Origin: Eisenbergiella porci | Lineage (GTDB): Bacteria; Bacillota; Clostridia; Lachnospirales; Lachnospiraceae | NCBI RefSeq assembly: GCF_009696275.1 | Contig: NZ_VUMI01000042.1 | Location: 1-48,015 of the forward strand | Direction of reading: 5' to 3' | Length of the DNA: 48,015 nt | Part shown: piece by piece, positions 16,905 through 26,525 of the stretch | Numbering within the stretch: the stretch's first letter is position 1 | How the letters are laid out: the number at the start of each line of letters is the position of its first letter | Notes under the pieces: model-generated | The model's database searches: none | What the model saw: only the letters and a program-made list of their open reading frames with translations | What the model was told of the DNA's origin: nothing | Made by a program: the position numbers and the translations under genes

Positions 16905-18512
16905 TTACCTCTTCCTCTTTTTTCTCAGAATATATCCCTTCAGTTTTATCCAAAGCATACGCAATGGTATATAAATCAGAAGCTGTATAAAACCAAAATA
17001 CCACATCACAAAATTCATATGTGTATGGATATAAGAATGTGCTTTTCCTAAAACAAACCAAGAGACACTGGTCAAAAAAGCTGAAAACAACAAAAAGAAC
17101 ATATAAAGTGTACTTTTGTCTTTTTTCCCCCGTATTTTATCCTTCCAAATTCCACAAAATAATGCCAGCACCGATAAAATACACAATCCGCCAAAAAGTT
17201 TTCCACTTATACCCATAATCAAGGAGGTGTCAAAATGAAAATACAGCTTTAAAACTGTCAAGGCAGAGGCTTCTAAAGAAGCTCTCTCCGATTCAGGAAA
17301 ATCCTCCGGATTTCCCCCCCAGGTTCTCTCAAGCACGTTTTTCTCATAAATAGAACAGAGTCCTCTCCAGATATCACCATCAGCCCTGATATAGGCATGA
17401 ATACAAACAGCAGCCAAAAATCCCAGCAACGCCGCAATACCAACCAAAAGAATCCGCTTGAAAATTTCAGGAAATTCTTTTTTATCTGTTAGCAAAGCAG
17501 TTCCGGCATCTGCCATCAAAAAAAGGATTGTTCCCATCATAACTGTAGTTATATATTCATAACCACATGCACTTTTCAAAAATACGGATAAAAAAACCCC
17601 AATACAGCTGATACCCACAATTTTTTTGTTATCCGCATAGACTGAACATAACAATCCAAATGACATTGGCAAAAACCAGGTAAATTCCACCCAATAAAGA
17701 TTCCTTGCAAACTGTACTATCCATGGAGACAGCAGAAAAACCGCGCCCCAAACCACCGCCATTCCTATACCAAATTTCCTGTTCAAAAGAAATAATATGA
17801 CAACAGCGACCAAGGCCATCGCGGCAGCCGTTAATAAATGGAACCAGGTCACCGCGCTTTCATAAGGAAAAACACGTGCCAAAATACGGAAAGCCCTTCC
17901 CTGAAGTCCTATCTGAGAAGGATACTCAGAGAATATCCCCTTTGGCAGTTCCTTTCCCGAAGCATCAAACAGCTTTATTTCTGAAAGGCTTCCGTTTTTC
18001 TCTCTGTCAAGTTTCATTCCGGCATTTACTGTTGTATAGCATATATTATCTTTTCTTTCTACTTTGGTGATAACAGCCTTGCTTCCATCCGAAAACAGAA
18101 AATAATTTCCCGGAATATAGTAGGTATCTGTATATAAATTTGCAGAAAATGCAAGGAGATCTCCTCTCAGCCCATATCCATCCAGAAAATCTTCATTACT
18201 TAAATATGCTGTTTCACCGCGGTATAAGCTCAGCGTATCCGTCCAATAGGATGTGGTATCTCCCGTATTTTCATGATAATACCCCAGGCCATAGCCCTCG
18301 TCCAGCGGCGATATACCCGATCTTTCCGCCACAAAAGGGCCAATAGCCAAGGCCTCCGAAACAGCCTCAAAGTTATTAAAATTATAATTCTTTTTATCGA
18401 ACGGATTGCTGAAATAAGTCCATGTCAGCAATAGTACCATAGACAGGAGCACACATACATAAAGGCTTTCCCGCATCCGCTTTTTTTTTATAAGACTATT
18501 TAATTTTTCCAT
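16905..18512 (-). CDS. multi-TM protein, GT-C-like, unassigned
   Basis: 535 aa from the ATG at 18512. It has one N-terminal helix, an extracytoplasmic segment of about 150 residues, then about nine helices. A longer frame starting with TTG at 18539 would overlap the preceding gene; neither start has a clear Shine-Dalgarno sequence, and the ATG lies one base past the upstream TGA, which suits coupling. Position between a sugar epimerase and a sugar isomerase suggests a membrane glycosyltransferase or polymer-related role. I do not recognise a family with certainty. Confidence 0.65.
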   Translation of the reverse strand: MEKLNSLIKKKRMRESLYVCVLLSMVLLLTWTYFSNPFDKKNYNFNNFEAVSEALAIGPFVAERSGISPLDEGYGLGYYHENTGDTTSYWTDTLSLYRGETAYLSNEDFLDGYGLRGDLLAFSANLYTDTYYIPGNYFLFSDGSKAVITKVERKDNICYTTVNAGMKLDREKNGSLSEIKLFDASGKELPKGIFSEYPSQIGLQGRAFRILARVFPYESAVTWFHLLTAAAMALVAVVILFLLNRKFGIGMAVVWGAVFLLSPWIVQFARNLYWVEFTWFLPMSFGLLCSVYADNKKIVGISCIGVFLSVFLKSACGYEYITTVMMGTILFLMADAGTALLTDKKEFPEIFKRILLVGIAALLGFLAAVCIHAYIRADGDIWRGLCSIYEKNVLERTWGGNPEDFPESERASLEASALTVLKLYFHFDTSLIMGISGKLFGGLCILSVLALFCGIWKDKIRGKKDKSTLYMFFLLFSAFLTSVSWFVLGKAHSYIHTHMNFVMWYFGFIQLLIYIPLRMLWIKLKGYILRKKRKR

Positions 18513-18513
18513 A

Positions 18514-19440
18514 TCAACAGATTTTTGTACTCTTAACAAAATTTTGGATTTCTAAAAGCACTTCTTCCTTACCCATAATATATCCACCGTCCCGTTTATA
18601 AAGCCCGCTATACCTGGTCCTATAGTCATATTTAGCCGGCACACCGGCAGTTTCATTCATAAATTCCCTTCCGTAAAGAAACTTATAAATTTCTCCTGCA
18701 GAAATAGGTTCTGTCGCCGTATGCAGCAATTCGATTTTATTTTCCAAAGCAATCTTAATATCAGACCATAACCTTTTCAGTGGATAAAGCTGAAATTCAC
18801 TTCTGCTGTCCGTAAATCGAAGCGCACTGAAATTTACACGGCTTAAAATATTCCTCAGAGCATTTTTCTCTCCTTCATTCAAATTTCTGCATTTCCAGAA
18901 CCCATTATCCTGTATCTCGTAGTACTCCTCAATCGCTGCCTCCTGGCTGCTTAATTCTCCCATTTTTGTTTCTGACAACATAAACGGGATGACATTAATA
19001 ATATCATAAATAAAATTTTTCTTTATACCCTCACCAAACAAACCAGGAAGCCTGACAATCAAAGCTTCCGGATAATTTTCCCTCACCCAATTTTCCAATA
19101 CTCTTCGGTTATATCCATATGGCTGCAAACCATCCATATCTATGGCAGAATCTTCATAGACCGCCAGCGGACTTTTAAATACATCTATTGTTGATATCAA
19201 AACCAGTTTTTGCGGCTTGATCATTCTGATATTTTCCTTCGCCTGTTCAATCATCTGCCAGTCTTTTTCCGGCTGCTGATTCGCCAGGTATTTTTCCGCC
19301 CGCAGTCCGGCATAGACACAGAGATCCGGTTTTGTTCCGTAAGCCTCCCGGACACTGCCCGAGTTTACACCCAATTCAAAACTGCCGTATCGATAAAGAT
19401 TATTTCCGACAAAACCTGTATGTCCAACCAAAACATTCAT
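18514..19440 (-). CDS. SDR-type sugar epimerase/reductase, atypical active site
   Basis: A 308-aa extended-SDR protein with nucleotide-binding motif GHTGFVG (residues 6-12) and LISTIDVF in the place of the usual SSxxVYG strand. The expected YxxxK appears as Tyr108-GYN-Arg112, so Lys is replaced by Arg, which is unusual for an active SDR. GAGAGG precedes the ATG. It follows a GT2 and precedes a multi-TM protein in the operon. It probably acts on a nucleotide- or lipid-linked sugar; the reaction type cannot be told. Confidence 0.7.
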   Translation of the reverse strand: MNVLVGHTGFVGNNLYRYGSFELGVNSGSVREAYGTKPDLCVYAGLRAEKYLANQQPEKDWQMIEQAKENIRMIKPQKLVLISTIDVFKSPLAVYEDSAIDMDGLQPYGYNRRVLENWVRENYPEALIVRLPGLFGEGIKKNFIYDIINVIPFMLSETKMGELSSQEAAIEEYYEIQDNGFWKCRNLNEGEKNALRNILSRVNFSALRFTDSRSEFQLYPLKRLWSDIKIALENKIELLHTATEPISAGEIYKFLYGREFMNETAGVPAKYDYRTRYSGLYKRDGGYIMGKEEVLLEIQNFVKSTKIC

Positions 19441-19454
19441 CTTTTAATATCCTC

Positions 19455-20393
19455 TCATTTCGTAATCTTCTCTATTCTGTCAACCATATACTGCTGTCTT
19501 TTGAATACAAGATTAACTATCACAGACAGATATTTTACAATTATAGTCAAAATTCCAAACAGCCCGAAAAAAGCAAACGCCATAAACAGTATTGTTGTTG
19601 TCCAGCCCTCAATCGGATTACCACATATGTAAAACACCATCGCATATACCCCCATCAGTAATGCAATTACCATCATAATAAGCGTCATTCTGATTGAAAA
19701 AAGATAACCCAAATCCGTAAACAAAATCAGTGAGTCTGCAGCCAGATTCTTTCTGTATCTGTCCTCCAGCTTATCTCTTCCCTTCAGCCGTTCTCCTGTA
19801 CATTCATACTGCATATTTTTTATAGGCAGGCCACTGGCTGCATATACTGCTTTTCTGTATGGTATCGTTTTATTCATACTGGAAACCCGGTTTATAACTC
19901 TTCTGGATAAAATACGAAAGCTTTCTGTCCTCATCTTATAATTGCCGGCTGCCCCCATATTGAATATTTTATAGAAAAATGAAGAAGTAAATTTCTGTCT
20001 TCTTGCAGGGGATGCACTTACAATATCATACCCTTTCAAGGATTCCATATAAATATCCATAATTAACGAAGATGGATAATCCATTTCTACCGTATCAAAT
20101 TCTAATACATAATCGCCAATTGCAAGATCTGTCCCCGCATTCATGGATAACTCAATACCCTGGTAATAACTCATATGCAATAAGTTAACCGTCGTATCCG
20201 TCAAACCCGCAGCAACCTCCTTAATAGCTTCATGGCTTCTGTCACTTGATGCATCGTCAACACAGATTATTTCAAAATGCTCAAAATTATTTTTTAATAC
20301 CTCATAAATCTTTTTCAGGAAAACACCTGCACAGTTTTCATTATTATGAACATATGCTACCGCGGAAAGAAAACATTTTTGCTTCTCATTCAT
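19455..20393 (-). CDS. GT2 glycosyltransferase with two C-terminal TM helices (GtrB/ArnC-like)
   Basis: 312 aa. The N-terminal GT-A domain has ICVDDASSDRS (about 44-54), but the metal-binding DxD motif seen as FDGDLQ in relatives reads FDTVEMD, so the metal site may be altered. Two membrane helices at about 230-300 match the GtrB/ArnC/DPMS architecture that makes polyprenyl-phosphate sugars at the inner face of the membrane. Its start overlaps the end of the FAD oxidoreductase gene by 8 bp. Confidence 0.8.
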   Translation of the reverse strand: MNEKQKCFLSAVAYVHNNENCAGVFLKKIYEVLKNNFEHFEIICVDDASSDRSHEAIKEVAAGLTDTTVNLLHMSYYQGIELSMNAGTDLAIGDYVLEFDTVEMDYPSSLIMDIYMESLKGYDIVSASPARRQKFTSSFFYKIFNMGAAGNYKMRTESFRILSRRVINRVSSMNKTIPYRKAVYAASGLPIKNMQYECTGERLKGRDKLEDRYRKNLAADSLILFTDLGYLFSIRMTLIMMVIALLMGVYAMVFYICGNPIEGWTTTILFMAFAFFGLFGILTIIVKYLSVIVNLVFKRQQYMVDRIEKITK

Positions 20394-21507
20394 TTGTTAA
20401 TACATCCTCCAAATCATATACCGTATTGATTTTTCCTGAAAGGACACTTATAAAGGAAGGATTCTTACTGTGTACCCTGATTACCGTAGGTCTGGAATCA
20501 TCAATCTCAGAACTTTTCAGGATTGGCTTCATCGAATACAACGAATTCTCATATTGAAATTCATACTCGCTCTTCATATATTTTCTTGCCAGCCCCGACA
20601 TATATGGATAAGCCGAAGCAGGTTTTGCAGGACATTCATTACAATTTCCCAGATATTCCCTGGTACAACAGTTATGGCTCCTGCTCTGGCATTCAAAAAC
20701 CGGTGTTTCGCTGTAGCTCGTATTATGAGGGGTAAAGGTAACAGATGTAAGTGAGTGCATTCCTGTTTTGCCAAATGGCATAATTGAAAAGAAGGGACCA
20801 TCCATAACTGTTATTCCTTCTCCCTCCAATTTATGGTTCGTCCGGCATAAAATTATTTCACACAACTCATATTTTATTCCAAACTTCTCTTCTCCCGCCA
20901 GCTTTAATATCTGATTGGAAGACGCATACGTTGCATTCAGCAAAAAAGGGGCTGTGAAAATCCCCTGATTTGTATGTACCTCATAAACATCATCCCGTTT
21001 CGCTATAGACTGCGTATGACAGGCATATTTAATTTCAACATTTTTTAGCGCTGAGATCTTATCCAGAAAATAATCTTTCAAAATCATAGCATCATACGTA
21101 TATTCTTTTGTTAAAAACGCACCATCGCACATCCCTTTATTAAAATATTTTCCGGGTTCTATTTCCTCACAGGGTATCCTGGCCGCCTCACAGAATTTTT
21201 TAAATTGCACAGCATCACTCCAGGACAGCCGCGCAGATGTAGCATACACCTGATTAAATTCCCGATTGATACAAAAAGAAAAATCTTTGTTAAATCGTTC
21301 AAAATACCCTGCTGATTTCATAGCTGTTGAAAGGGAGCGCGGATAATGGTATCCCATATGAACTCTGGCCTGATTAATATAAGTAGCCCTCCCAAAGGCT
21401 TTTGTATCACATTCAATTACCAGGATTTTTTCACCCCTGTTACCGCAAAATAAGGCCGCATATAAACCATATATTCCGGCCCCGAGTATAATTTTATCAT
21501 ATTTCAT
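20386..21507 (-). CDS. FAD-dependent oxidoreductase (DAO-like) with Cys cluster
   Basis: A 373-aa flavoprotein. GAGIYG (residues 9-14) begins the FAD Rossmann fold, followed by VIECD for ribose binding and a C-terminal DAO-like pattern. Unusually, five cysteines are packed into residues 273-292 (Cys273, 280, 281, 289, 292), which may bind metal or an Fe-S cluster. It is the first gene of the seven-gene operon, behind an AT-rich region with a -10-like box. It probably oxidises a sugar or amino-sugar precursor. The family is clear, the substrate is not. Confidence 0.75.
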   Translation of the reverse strand: MKYDKIILGAGIYGLYAALFCGNRGEKILVIECDTKAFGRATYINQARVHMGYHYPRSLSTAMKSAGYFERFNKDFSFCINREFNQVYATSARLSWSDAVQFKKFCEAARIPCEEIEPGKYFNKGMCDGAFLTKEYTYDAMILKDYFLDKISALKNVEIKYACHTQSIAKRDDVYEVHTNQGIFTAPFLLNATYASSNQILKLAGEEKFGIKYELCEIILCRTNHKLEGEGITVMDGPFFSIMPFGKTGMHSLTSVTFTPHNTSYSETPVFECQSRSHNCCTREYLGNCNECPAKPASAYPYMSGLARKYMKSEYEFQYENSLYSMKPILKSSEIDDSRPTVIRVHSKNPSFISVLSGKINTVYDLEDVLTNE

Positions 21508-21546
21508 ATATATACCGTTATTCCTATAATAATATTTACATATGTA

Positions 21547-21570
21547 ATTATATCATACTACATATAGTAT
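21547..21570 (-). promoter_or_regulatory. candidate -10 box plus palindrome upstream of the FAD oxidoreductase operon
   Basis: On the minus strand TATAAT (21547-21552) lies about 40 bp before the operon's ATG. Just upstream is an inverted repeat ATACTA/TAGTAT (21555-21560/21565-21570) in the spacer, where a regulator could bind. No good -35 is visible, which would fit an activator-dependent or weak promoter. Confidence 0.35.
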
Positions 21571-21669
21571 AGAAAACATTAATATCGAATTTTGGCATAA
21601 AAGATAGTATTTCTCGATATTCTGCGATACATGGAGCGCAATCTTAAAGAAATATTAAAGGTATGTTAC

Positions 21670-21699
21670 TTGTATATTTTTCCAAGCACGTAGTATAAT
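21670..21699 (+). promoter_or_regulatory. candidate promoter for the MBOAT/SGNH pair
   Basis: -35-like TTGTAT (21670-21675) and a perfect TATAAT (21694-21699) are 18 bp apart, 67 bp before the MBOAT ATG. The ribosome binding site AGGAAAGG follows closely before the start. Confidence 0.5.
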
Positions 21700-21765
21700 A
21701 TAATACATTACTTTATACATCATAATTCTTTATCCTCTGAGATAATAACAGGAAAGGTAATTTTT

Positions 21766-23229
21766 ATGCTATTTAACTCTTTCAGCTATGCCCTTTTTCT
21801 CCCCATTGTTTTTATTCTATACTGGATAATGCCGCAGAAATTCCGCTGGATTATTCTTCTTCTTTCCAGTTATTATTTTTATATAAGCTGGGGGCCTCAG
21901 TATGTTGCAGTGATACTTCTTACCACACTTGTTTCCTATGCTGCTGCTTTGTTAATGGAAGGAAGACATAACGGTACACTTTATTCCAGGACGCTGCTTA
22001 CGGTCTCGGTAATAATTTGTATAGCAATTTTATTCTTTTTCAAATATTTTAATTTTTTTACAGAGAATATTGCTTTGCTGTTTCAGAAAATATCGATTCC
22101 CATACAGCCGTTTACGTTGAAGCTGGCGCTTCCTATTGGGATATCTTTTTATATTTTTCAGGTCATTAGTTATCTGGTAGATGTATACCGCGGTGATATT
22201 CATGCAGAAAAACATTTAGGCATTTATGCCGTTTATATTTCTTTCTTTCCCAAGGTTATGCAGGGACCTATAGAAAGAGGAAAAAAACTTCTTCCCCAGC
22301 TGCACTCCAGACATACTTTTCAATATGGACAGGCTTCATATGGCCTGAAACAAATGGCCTGGGGCTATTTCAAGAAACTGGTTCTTGCAGACAGCCTTTC
22401 CGTATATGTAAATCAGGTATATAATGATTTACCTTCCTATAAAGGCCTTTCGCTTATTCTTGCCACATTTTTCTTTGCCATACAGCTTTACTGTGACTTT
22501 TCAGGCTATACCGATATTGCGCTTGGTTCTGCCAAAATACTTGGAATTAACCTGACACAGAACTTCAAGGCTCCATACTTTGCCTCTTCTATTAAAGATT
22601 TCTGGGGAAGATGGCATATTTCCCTGTCCTCCTGGCTGCGGGATTATATTTATATACCTTTAGGCGGCAACAGAGTTGGAAAAGTAAGACATTCTTTAAA
22701 CATACTGATTACCTTTCTGGTAAGCGGATTATGGCATGGCGCAAGCTGGAACTATGTATTATGGGGCGGACTTCATGGAGTATTCCAGATTATTGAAGGT
22801 TTTTTCCCATGGAATTCTAAAAAAAGCCCCTTCCAAAGGAATAAGCATTATCACTTTCTGCTATGCCTTATCACTGTTCCATGTACCTTCCTGCTTGTTT
22901 GCTTTGCATGGATATTTTTCCGTGCTGTTACCATCCAGGATGCATTTTATGTGATTTCCAATATGTTTGACGGTATCACACAATTTCCCACATATATCCA
23001 GGATTGTGCGTTGCAGATGGGACTGACCTTCAGTCATTTGTCATATAACTGCCTTCCGCTTGTTCTTCTGTTTTTGTATGATTTGGCATCCTTAAAAACT
23101 GATGTTATCACATTTATTTCCAGACAGCGCTTCTTTATCAGATGGCCTGTTTATTTATTCCTGTTACTGGTTATCCTGCTTTTTTCTGAGAAAGGAGTAT
23201 CCACAGAATTCATTTATATGCAATTCTAA
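21766..23229 (+). CDS. MBOAT O-acyltransferase 2 (AlgI/DltB-like)
   Basis: A 487-aa polytopic MBOAT. Signature segments are LPIGISFYIFQ, ISFFPKVMQGPIERG, DFWGRWHISLSSW and the catalytic His in GLWHGASWNY (His324). Twelve bases separate it from the SGNH partner downstream. It is transcribed opposite to the flanking operons, as a self-contained two-gene acylation unit with its own promoter and terminator. Confidence 0.9.
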   Translation: MLFNSFSYALFLPIVFILYWIMPQKFRWIILLLSSYYFYISWGPQYVAVILLTTLVSYAAALLMEGRHNGTLYSRTLLTVSVIICIAILFFFKYFNFFTENIALLFQKISIPIQPFTLKLALPIGISFYIFQVISYLVDVYRGDIHAEKHLGIYAVYISFFPKVMQGPIERGKKLLPQLHSRHTFQYGQASYGLKQMAWGYFKKLVLADSLSVYVNQVYNDLPSYKGLSLILATFFFAIQLYCDFSGYTDIALGSAKILGINLTQNFKAPYFASSIKDFWGRWHISLSSWLRDYIYIPLGGNRVGKVRHSLNILITFLVSGLWHGASWNYVLWGGLHGVFQIIEGFFPWNSKKSPFQRNKHYHFLLCLITVPCTFLLVCFAWIFFRAVTIQDAFYVISNMFDGITQFPTYIQDCALQMGLTFSHLSYNCLPLVLLFLYDLASLKTDVITFISRQRFFIRWPVYLFLLLVILLFSEKGVSTEFIYMQF

Positions 23230-23241
23230 GATAAATAACTT

Positions 23242-24324
23242 ATGAAATCTTTTATTGTTAAAAGTGTCCTTGCTGTTTGCCTTACACTTTGCTGCCTGTT
23301 TTATCTTGATATTATGTATGAACAGAAAACCAGCGATCCAATAGCTGAAGTCAATAAATTTAATTTTGTTCCGGAGGGCATACAGATTGCAAACATGGGA
23401 AGTTCTCATGGTGATGCCGCCTTTAACTGGGATTCCCTGACTAAGGAACGTAACTTTAAATGCTTTAATTTTGCACTTGCCAGCCAACCCTATAAATATG
23501 ACTATGCCCTTCTTAACATGCATCAAAATGACTTAGCTGAAGGAGGCATTGTATTTATACCGGTTTCCTACTTCTCTTTTAACTCAGAGGCGGTAACTCC
23601 GGAGGATATTGAAGCAATCAGCGTACGTTACTACCGGATATTATCTCCGCAGTATAATCCGGATTACAGTCTGTACAAGGATCTTGTGGCAATTCGCTTT
23701 CCTATACTTTCTGCCGGTGATAAAATCTTTGAGCTGTTTAAACCGCCGATTACCTTCCCATCCTTGTCGGAAAACAGGCAGAATATTGTTTATGCCGCAG
23801 AAGCAAACATGGAAGAAGGGATGTCCGGCAACACGATATCTGACAACGAAATGGGGCTTTCCTCCGAAAACATACCTACCCCAGACCCTGCCCCGGTTTC
23901 CCCTGAAGAAATATATGGCGCCGAAAAAATACAGGAATTTGAAGCCAAGGGTTATGCCAGATATCAGAGGCATTTTGAAAATAAAACCGATTATTTTCAG
24001 GATGATAAAAAACAGGAATTAATTAATATGATTCTGCTATGCAAATCAAAAAAGGTTACACCGGTTTTAATCACCACCCCTTTTACTGTTTATTACAATC
24101 AATATGTCTCCGACCAGTTTTTATATGACTTTTATACTACTATTAATGAAATAGCAGTAACACAAGGAGTATCCTATTATGATTATTCTCATGATAAACG
24201 TTTTGAAACCAATCTCCAGTATTTTGGAGATGCGGACCACTTAAATCCGGAAGGTGCCATTTATTTTACAAATCTTTTAATGGAAGAAGTTCCTGAACTA
24301 AGCGCCTATCTGGCCTCTCATTGA
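23242..24324 (+). CDS. DltD-like SGNH protein, partner of MBOAT 2
   Basis: 360 aa with an N-terminal signal-anchor (about residues 5-24) and an extracytoplasmic SGNH-type domain. NMGSSHGD gives the nucleophile region (Ser54/Ser55) and GDADHLN the terminal Asp330/His333, so the catalytic set appears intact. A Pro/Glu-rich insert lies at about 200-230. It resembles the DltD/AlgJ class that accepts or directs the acyl group delivered by an MBOAT. There is no clear ribosome binding site, so it is probably coupled to the MBOAT gene. Confidence 0.8.
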   Translation: MKSFIVKSVLAVCLTLCCLFYLDIMYEQKTSDPIAEVNKFNFVPEGIQIANMGSSHGDAAFNWDSLTKERNFKCFNFALASQPYKYDYALLNMHQNDLAEGGIVFIPVSYFSFNSEAVTPEDIEAISVRYYRILSPQYNPDYSLYKDLVAIRFPILSAGDKIFELFKPPITFPSLSENRQNIVYAAEANMEEGMSGNTISDNEMGLSSENIPTPDPAPVSPEEIYGAEKIQEFEAKGYARYQRHFENKTDYFQDDKKQELINMILLCKSKKVTPVLITTPFTVYYNQYVSDQFLYDFYTTINEIAVTQGVSYYDYSHDKRFETNLQYFGDADHLNPEGAIYFTNLLMEEVPELSAYLASH

Positions 24325-24330
24325 TTGCAT

Positions 24331-24381
24331 AATAAAAGCTTACAGCCACGCCCAAAAGGGTCCTTGCTGTAAGCTTTTATT
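24331..24381. terminator. strong bidirectional terminator
   Basis: A perfect 16-bp stem (24331-24346 with 24366-24381) has AATAAAA on one side and TTTTATTTT on the other, so it works in both directions. It separates the convergent SGNH gene (ending 24324) and SGNH lipoprotein gene (ending 24391). Confidence 0.9.
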
Positions 24382-24390
24382 TTAAGATAA

Positions 24391-25425
24391 TTAATAATAA
24401 ACAGAGTTTCCGGAAACCTCACCAGGTTTTCCATATTTTAGACAGCTTGCAACTGCTTTTGCATATAGGGAGCGTCCTTCTATCGTAAGATGAACACCAT
24501 CCTCCAAATACTGATCTGCCGTATATGGAGTTATCCCCATCGTACTGTATGCATCAATATATAATGTGTTATTTGTTTCCGCAACATTCCTTGCTGCATT
24601 CGCATACTGTGTCAGCGTTCCCTGTCCGTAATCCTTCATATTACTGTCGGTGTACATAGCCCCATCTTTATAAAACTGACAATAGGTAGGTGAAATCAAT
24701 AGTACCTTAGCCTGCGGACTGATCTGACTTAACAATAAAATCGCATTCCGCAAAGCACCGGCATAGCCGTGTGCATCCCAACTGTCACTTCCCTCGACTG
24801 CTATCGGAGCACCGGAAAAATAATCATTCAACCCATAAGCAATAATATAATAATCAACGGTCTGAGGATTTACGTTCCGAATAACACCTCCGGCAGGATA
24901 ACCTTCCAAAAATTCAGGATCAACCTTTCCGGCAAGTATATTGCACATTCCCATAAGTGATGAAGAATCCCACTTTTCAAAATTATCCGGTGACTCCCCA
25001 TCCTTCAATGTTGCTCTGCTGCCGCCTACTGCACAATTATACACATCTGCATTCATATAATTAGCAACCTGGGCAGCAATACCCGTATCCCCTCTGTCCA
25101 TATCCCAGATACTGTCACCAAACACCACAATATTCAGTCTGTCTTCCTGAGGAACCTCCTCCTGAACCGTTTCTTCCTGCGGCACGGTTTCCGTAGCCTG
25201 CACCATTTCCGTTTCTGCGGGCTGACTTTCTTCCGCAGTAAACTTCTCCAGCTGCTGCTTCAATTCTTCGTTCTCCGCTGCCAATGATTCAATCTGTGCC
25301 TTTAACTCATCAATGTCATCCGTATCTGTACTTGCCGTTTCTTGTTTTCCACAAGCAGAGAACATGACTGACACTACCAACAGCAAAGCCAGCAAGGTCT
25401 TCTTTCTTTTTATCCGTATATCCAT
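24391..25425 (-). CDS. SGNH/GDSL lipoprotein with coiled coil
   Basis: A 344-aa secreted lipoprotein. The signal peptide ends in lipobox FSAC (Cys25). An N-terminal coiled coil (about 37-63) and a Glu/Gln/Thr-rich linker precede a GDSL-type SGNH domain with GDSIW (Ser105), LNDYF and DGVH (Asp309, His312), so it looks active. It is predicted to be an extracellular esterase or acetyl/acyl-transferase acting on envelope glycan. It is the last gene before the terminator at 24331-24381. The protein at 6682-7839 is its catalytically altered relative. Confidence 0.85.
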   Translation of the reverse strand: MDIRIKRKKTLLALLLVVSVMFSACGKQETASTDTDDIDELKAQIESLAAENEELKQQLEKFTAEESQPAETEMVQATETVPQEETVQEEVPQEDRLNIVVFGDSIWDMDRGDTGIAAQVANYMNADVYNCAVGGSRATLKDGESPDNFEKWDSSSLMGMCNILAGKVDPEFLEGYPAGGVIRNVNPQTVDYYIIAYGLNDYFSGAPIAVEGSDSWDAHGYAGALRNAILLLSQISPQAKVLLISPTYCQFYKDGAMYTDSNMKDYGQGTLTQYANAARNVAETNNTLYIDAYSTMGITPYTADQYLEDGVHLTIEGRSLYAKAVASCLKYGKPGEVSGNSVYY

Positions 25426-25544
25426 TGTTCATCCTCCTGTCTGTAATTCCACAGACAATATATCTGTCTTTTCTCCTATATAAGTATATGCTTTTTTAAA
25501 TTCGCCCGCAATGGTATTCATAAAATCTTAAGGTAACCAGATTT

Positions 25545-26489
25545 TCACATCTCCTTTATTTTAACCTGATATCTGTCTTCAATATCATTCAGCTGAAGTT
25601 CAAAATCTCTTCTTCCTTTTATACCGATATTGTGAAGAATCAAACCTGCAAAAACTGACTGCAGCGCCGCAAGCTCCACAAAGCCGCAGACAATAAGCGT
25701 GGGAAATTTATCCACCATTCCGGTTTTTAAAAAATCAATAAATACTGGGACAAAAAAACCAACGGAAAGAACCGTCAGAACCACAGCTACAATACAGAAA
25801 AATGCTAACGGCTTATATTGTCTGAACATTTTCAATATAGTATTCAAGACCTTTATGCCATCTGTATACGTATTCAGTTTGGATTCACTCCCCGCAGGCC
25901 GATCCCGATAATTCACCACCACGTTATCCACCTGCATATTATTATAGACCGCATGAATTGTCATTTCCGTCTCTATCTCAAATCCCTTGGATAATACAGG
26001 AAAGGTCTTAACGAACTGATAGCTGAAAGCACGGTAGCCCGTCATAATGTCCCTTATATCCGAATGAAAAAGCATATTAATGCTCGCTTTTACCAGGCCA
26101 TTTCCCATGTTATGAAATGGGCGCTTGTTCTCCTGATAATAAGTAGAGGACAATCTGTCTCCAACTACCATATCCGAACCTTCCAGCAATACTTTATCCG
26201 CCATTTCCCTTGCATATTCCAATGGATAGGTATCATCCCCGTCAATCATGATATAACAGCGCGCATCAATTTCACGAAACATCCTCCGGATTACATTGCC
26301 CTTTCCCTGTTTTCGTTCATAACGGATAACAGCGCCTGCCTTACTAGCCAGTTCCACTGTCCTGTCACTGGAATTATTGTCATATACATAAATCACGGCT
26401 TCCGGAAGCGCCTCATGCGCATCCTTTACCACCTTTTCTATTGTTTTCTCCTCGTTATAGCATGGAATTAAAACTGCAATTTTATCCAT
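25545..26489 (-). CDS. polyprenyl-phosphate glycosyltransferase (GT2 with two TM helices)
   Basis: 314 aa. GT-A start AVLIPCYNEEKTI, motif DNNSSDRT, catalytic-type MIDGDDTYP, then two membrane helices after about 225 (AFFCIVAVVLTVLSVGFFV; VELAALQSVFAGLILH). This is the GtrB/DPMS layout for making polyprenyl-phosphate hexose. The ATG at 26489 is preferred because GAGGAG lies 6 bp upstream; an ATG two codons earlier is too close to it. It follows the third MBOAT gene on the same strand. Confidence 0.85.
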   Translation of the reverse strand: MDKIAVLIPCYNEEKTIEKVVKDAHEALPEAVIYVYDNNSSDRTVELASKAGAVIRYERKQGKGNVIRRMFREIDARCYIMIDGDDTYPLEYAREMADKVLLEGSDMVVGDRLSSTYYQENKRPFHNMGNGLVKASINMLFHSDIRDIMTGYRAFSYQFVKTFPVLSKGFEIETEMTIHAVYNNMQVDNVVVNYRDRPAGSESKLNTYTDGIKVLNTILKMFRQYKPLAFFCIVAVVLTVLSVGFFVPVFIDFLKTGMVDKFPTLIVCGFVELAALQSVFAGLILHNIGIKGRRDFELQLNDIEDRYQVKIKEM

Positions 26490-26525
26490 ATCCATCTCCT
26501 CACAGGTTACTGTGCCTAACCAATT

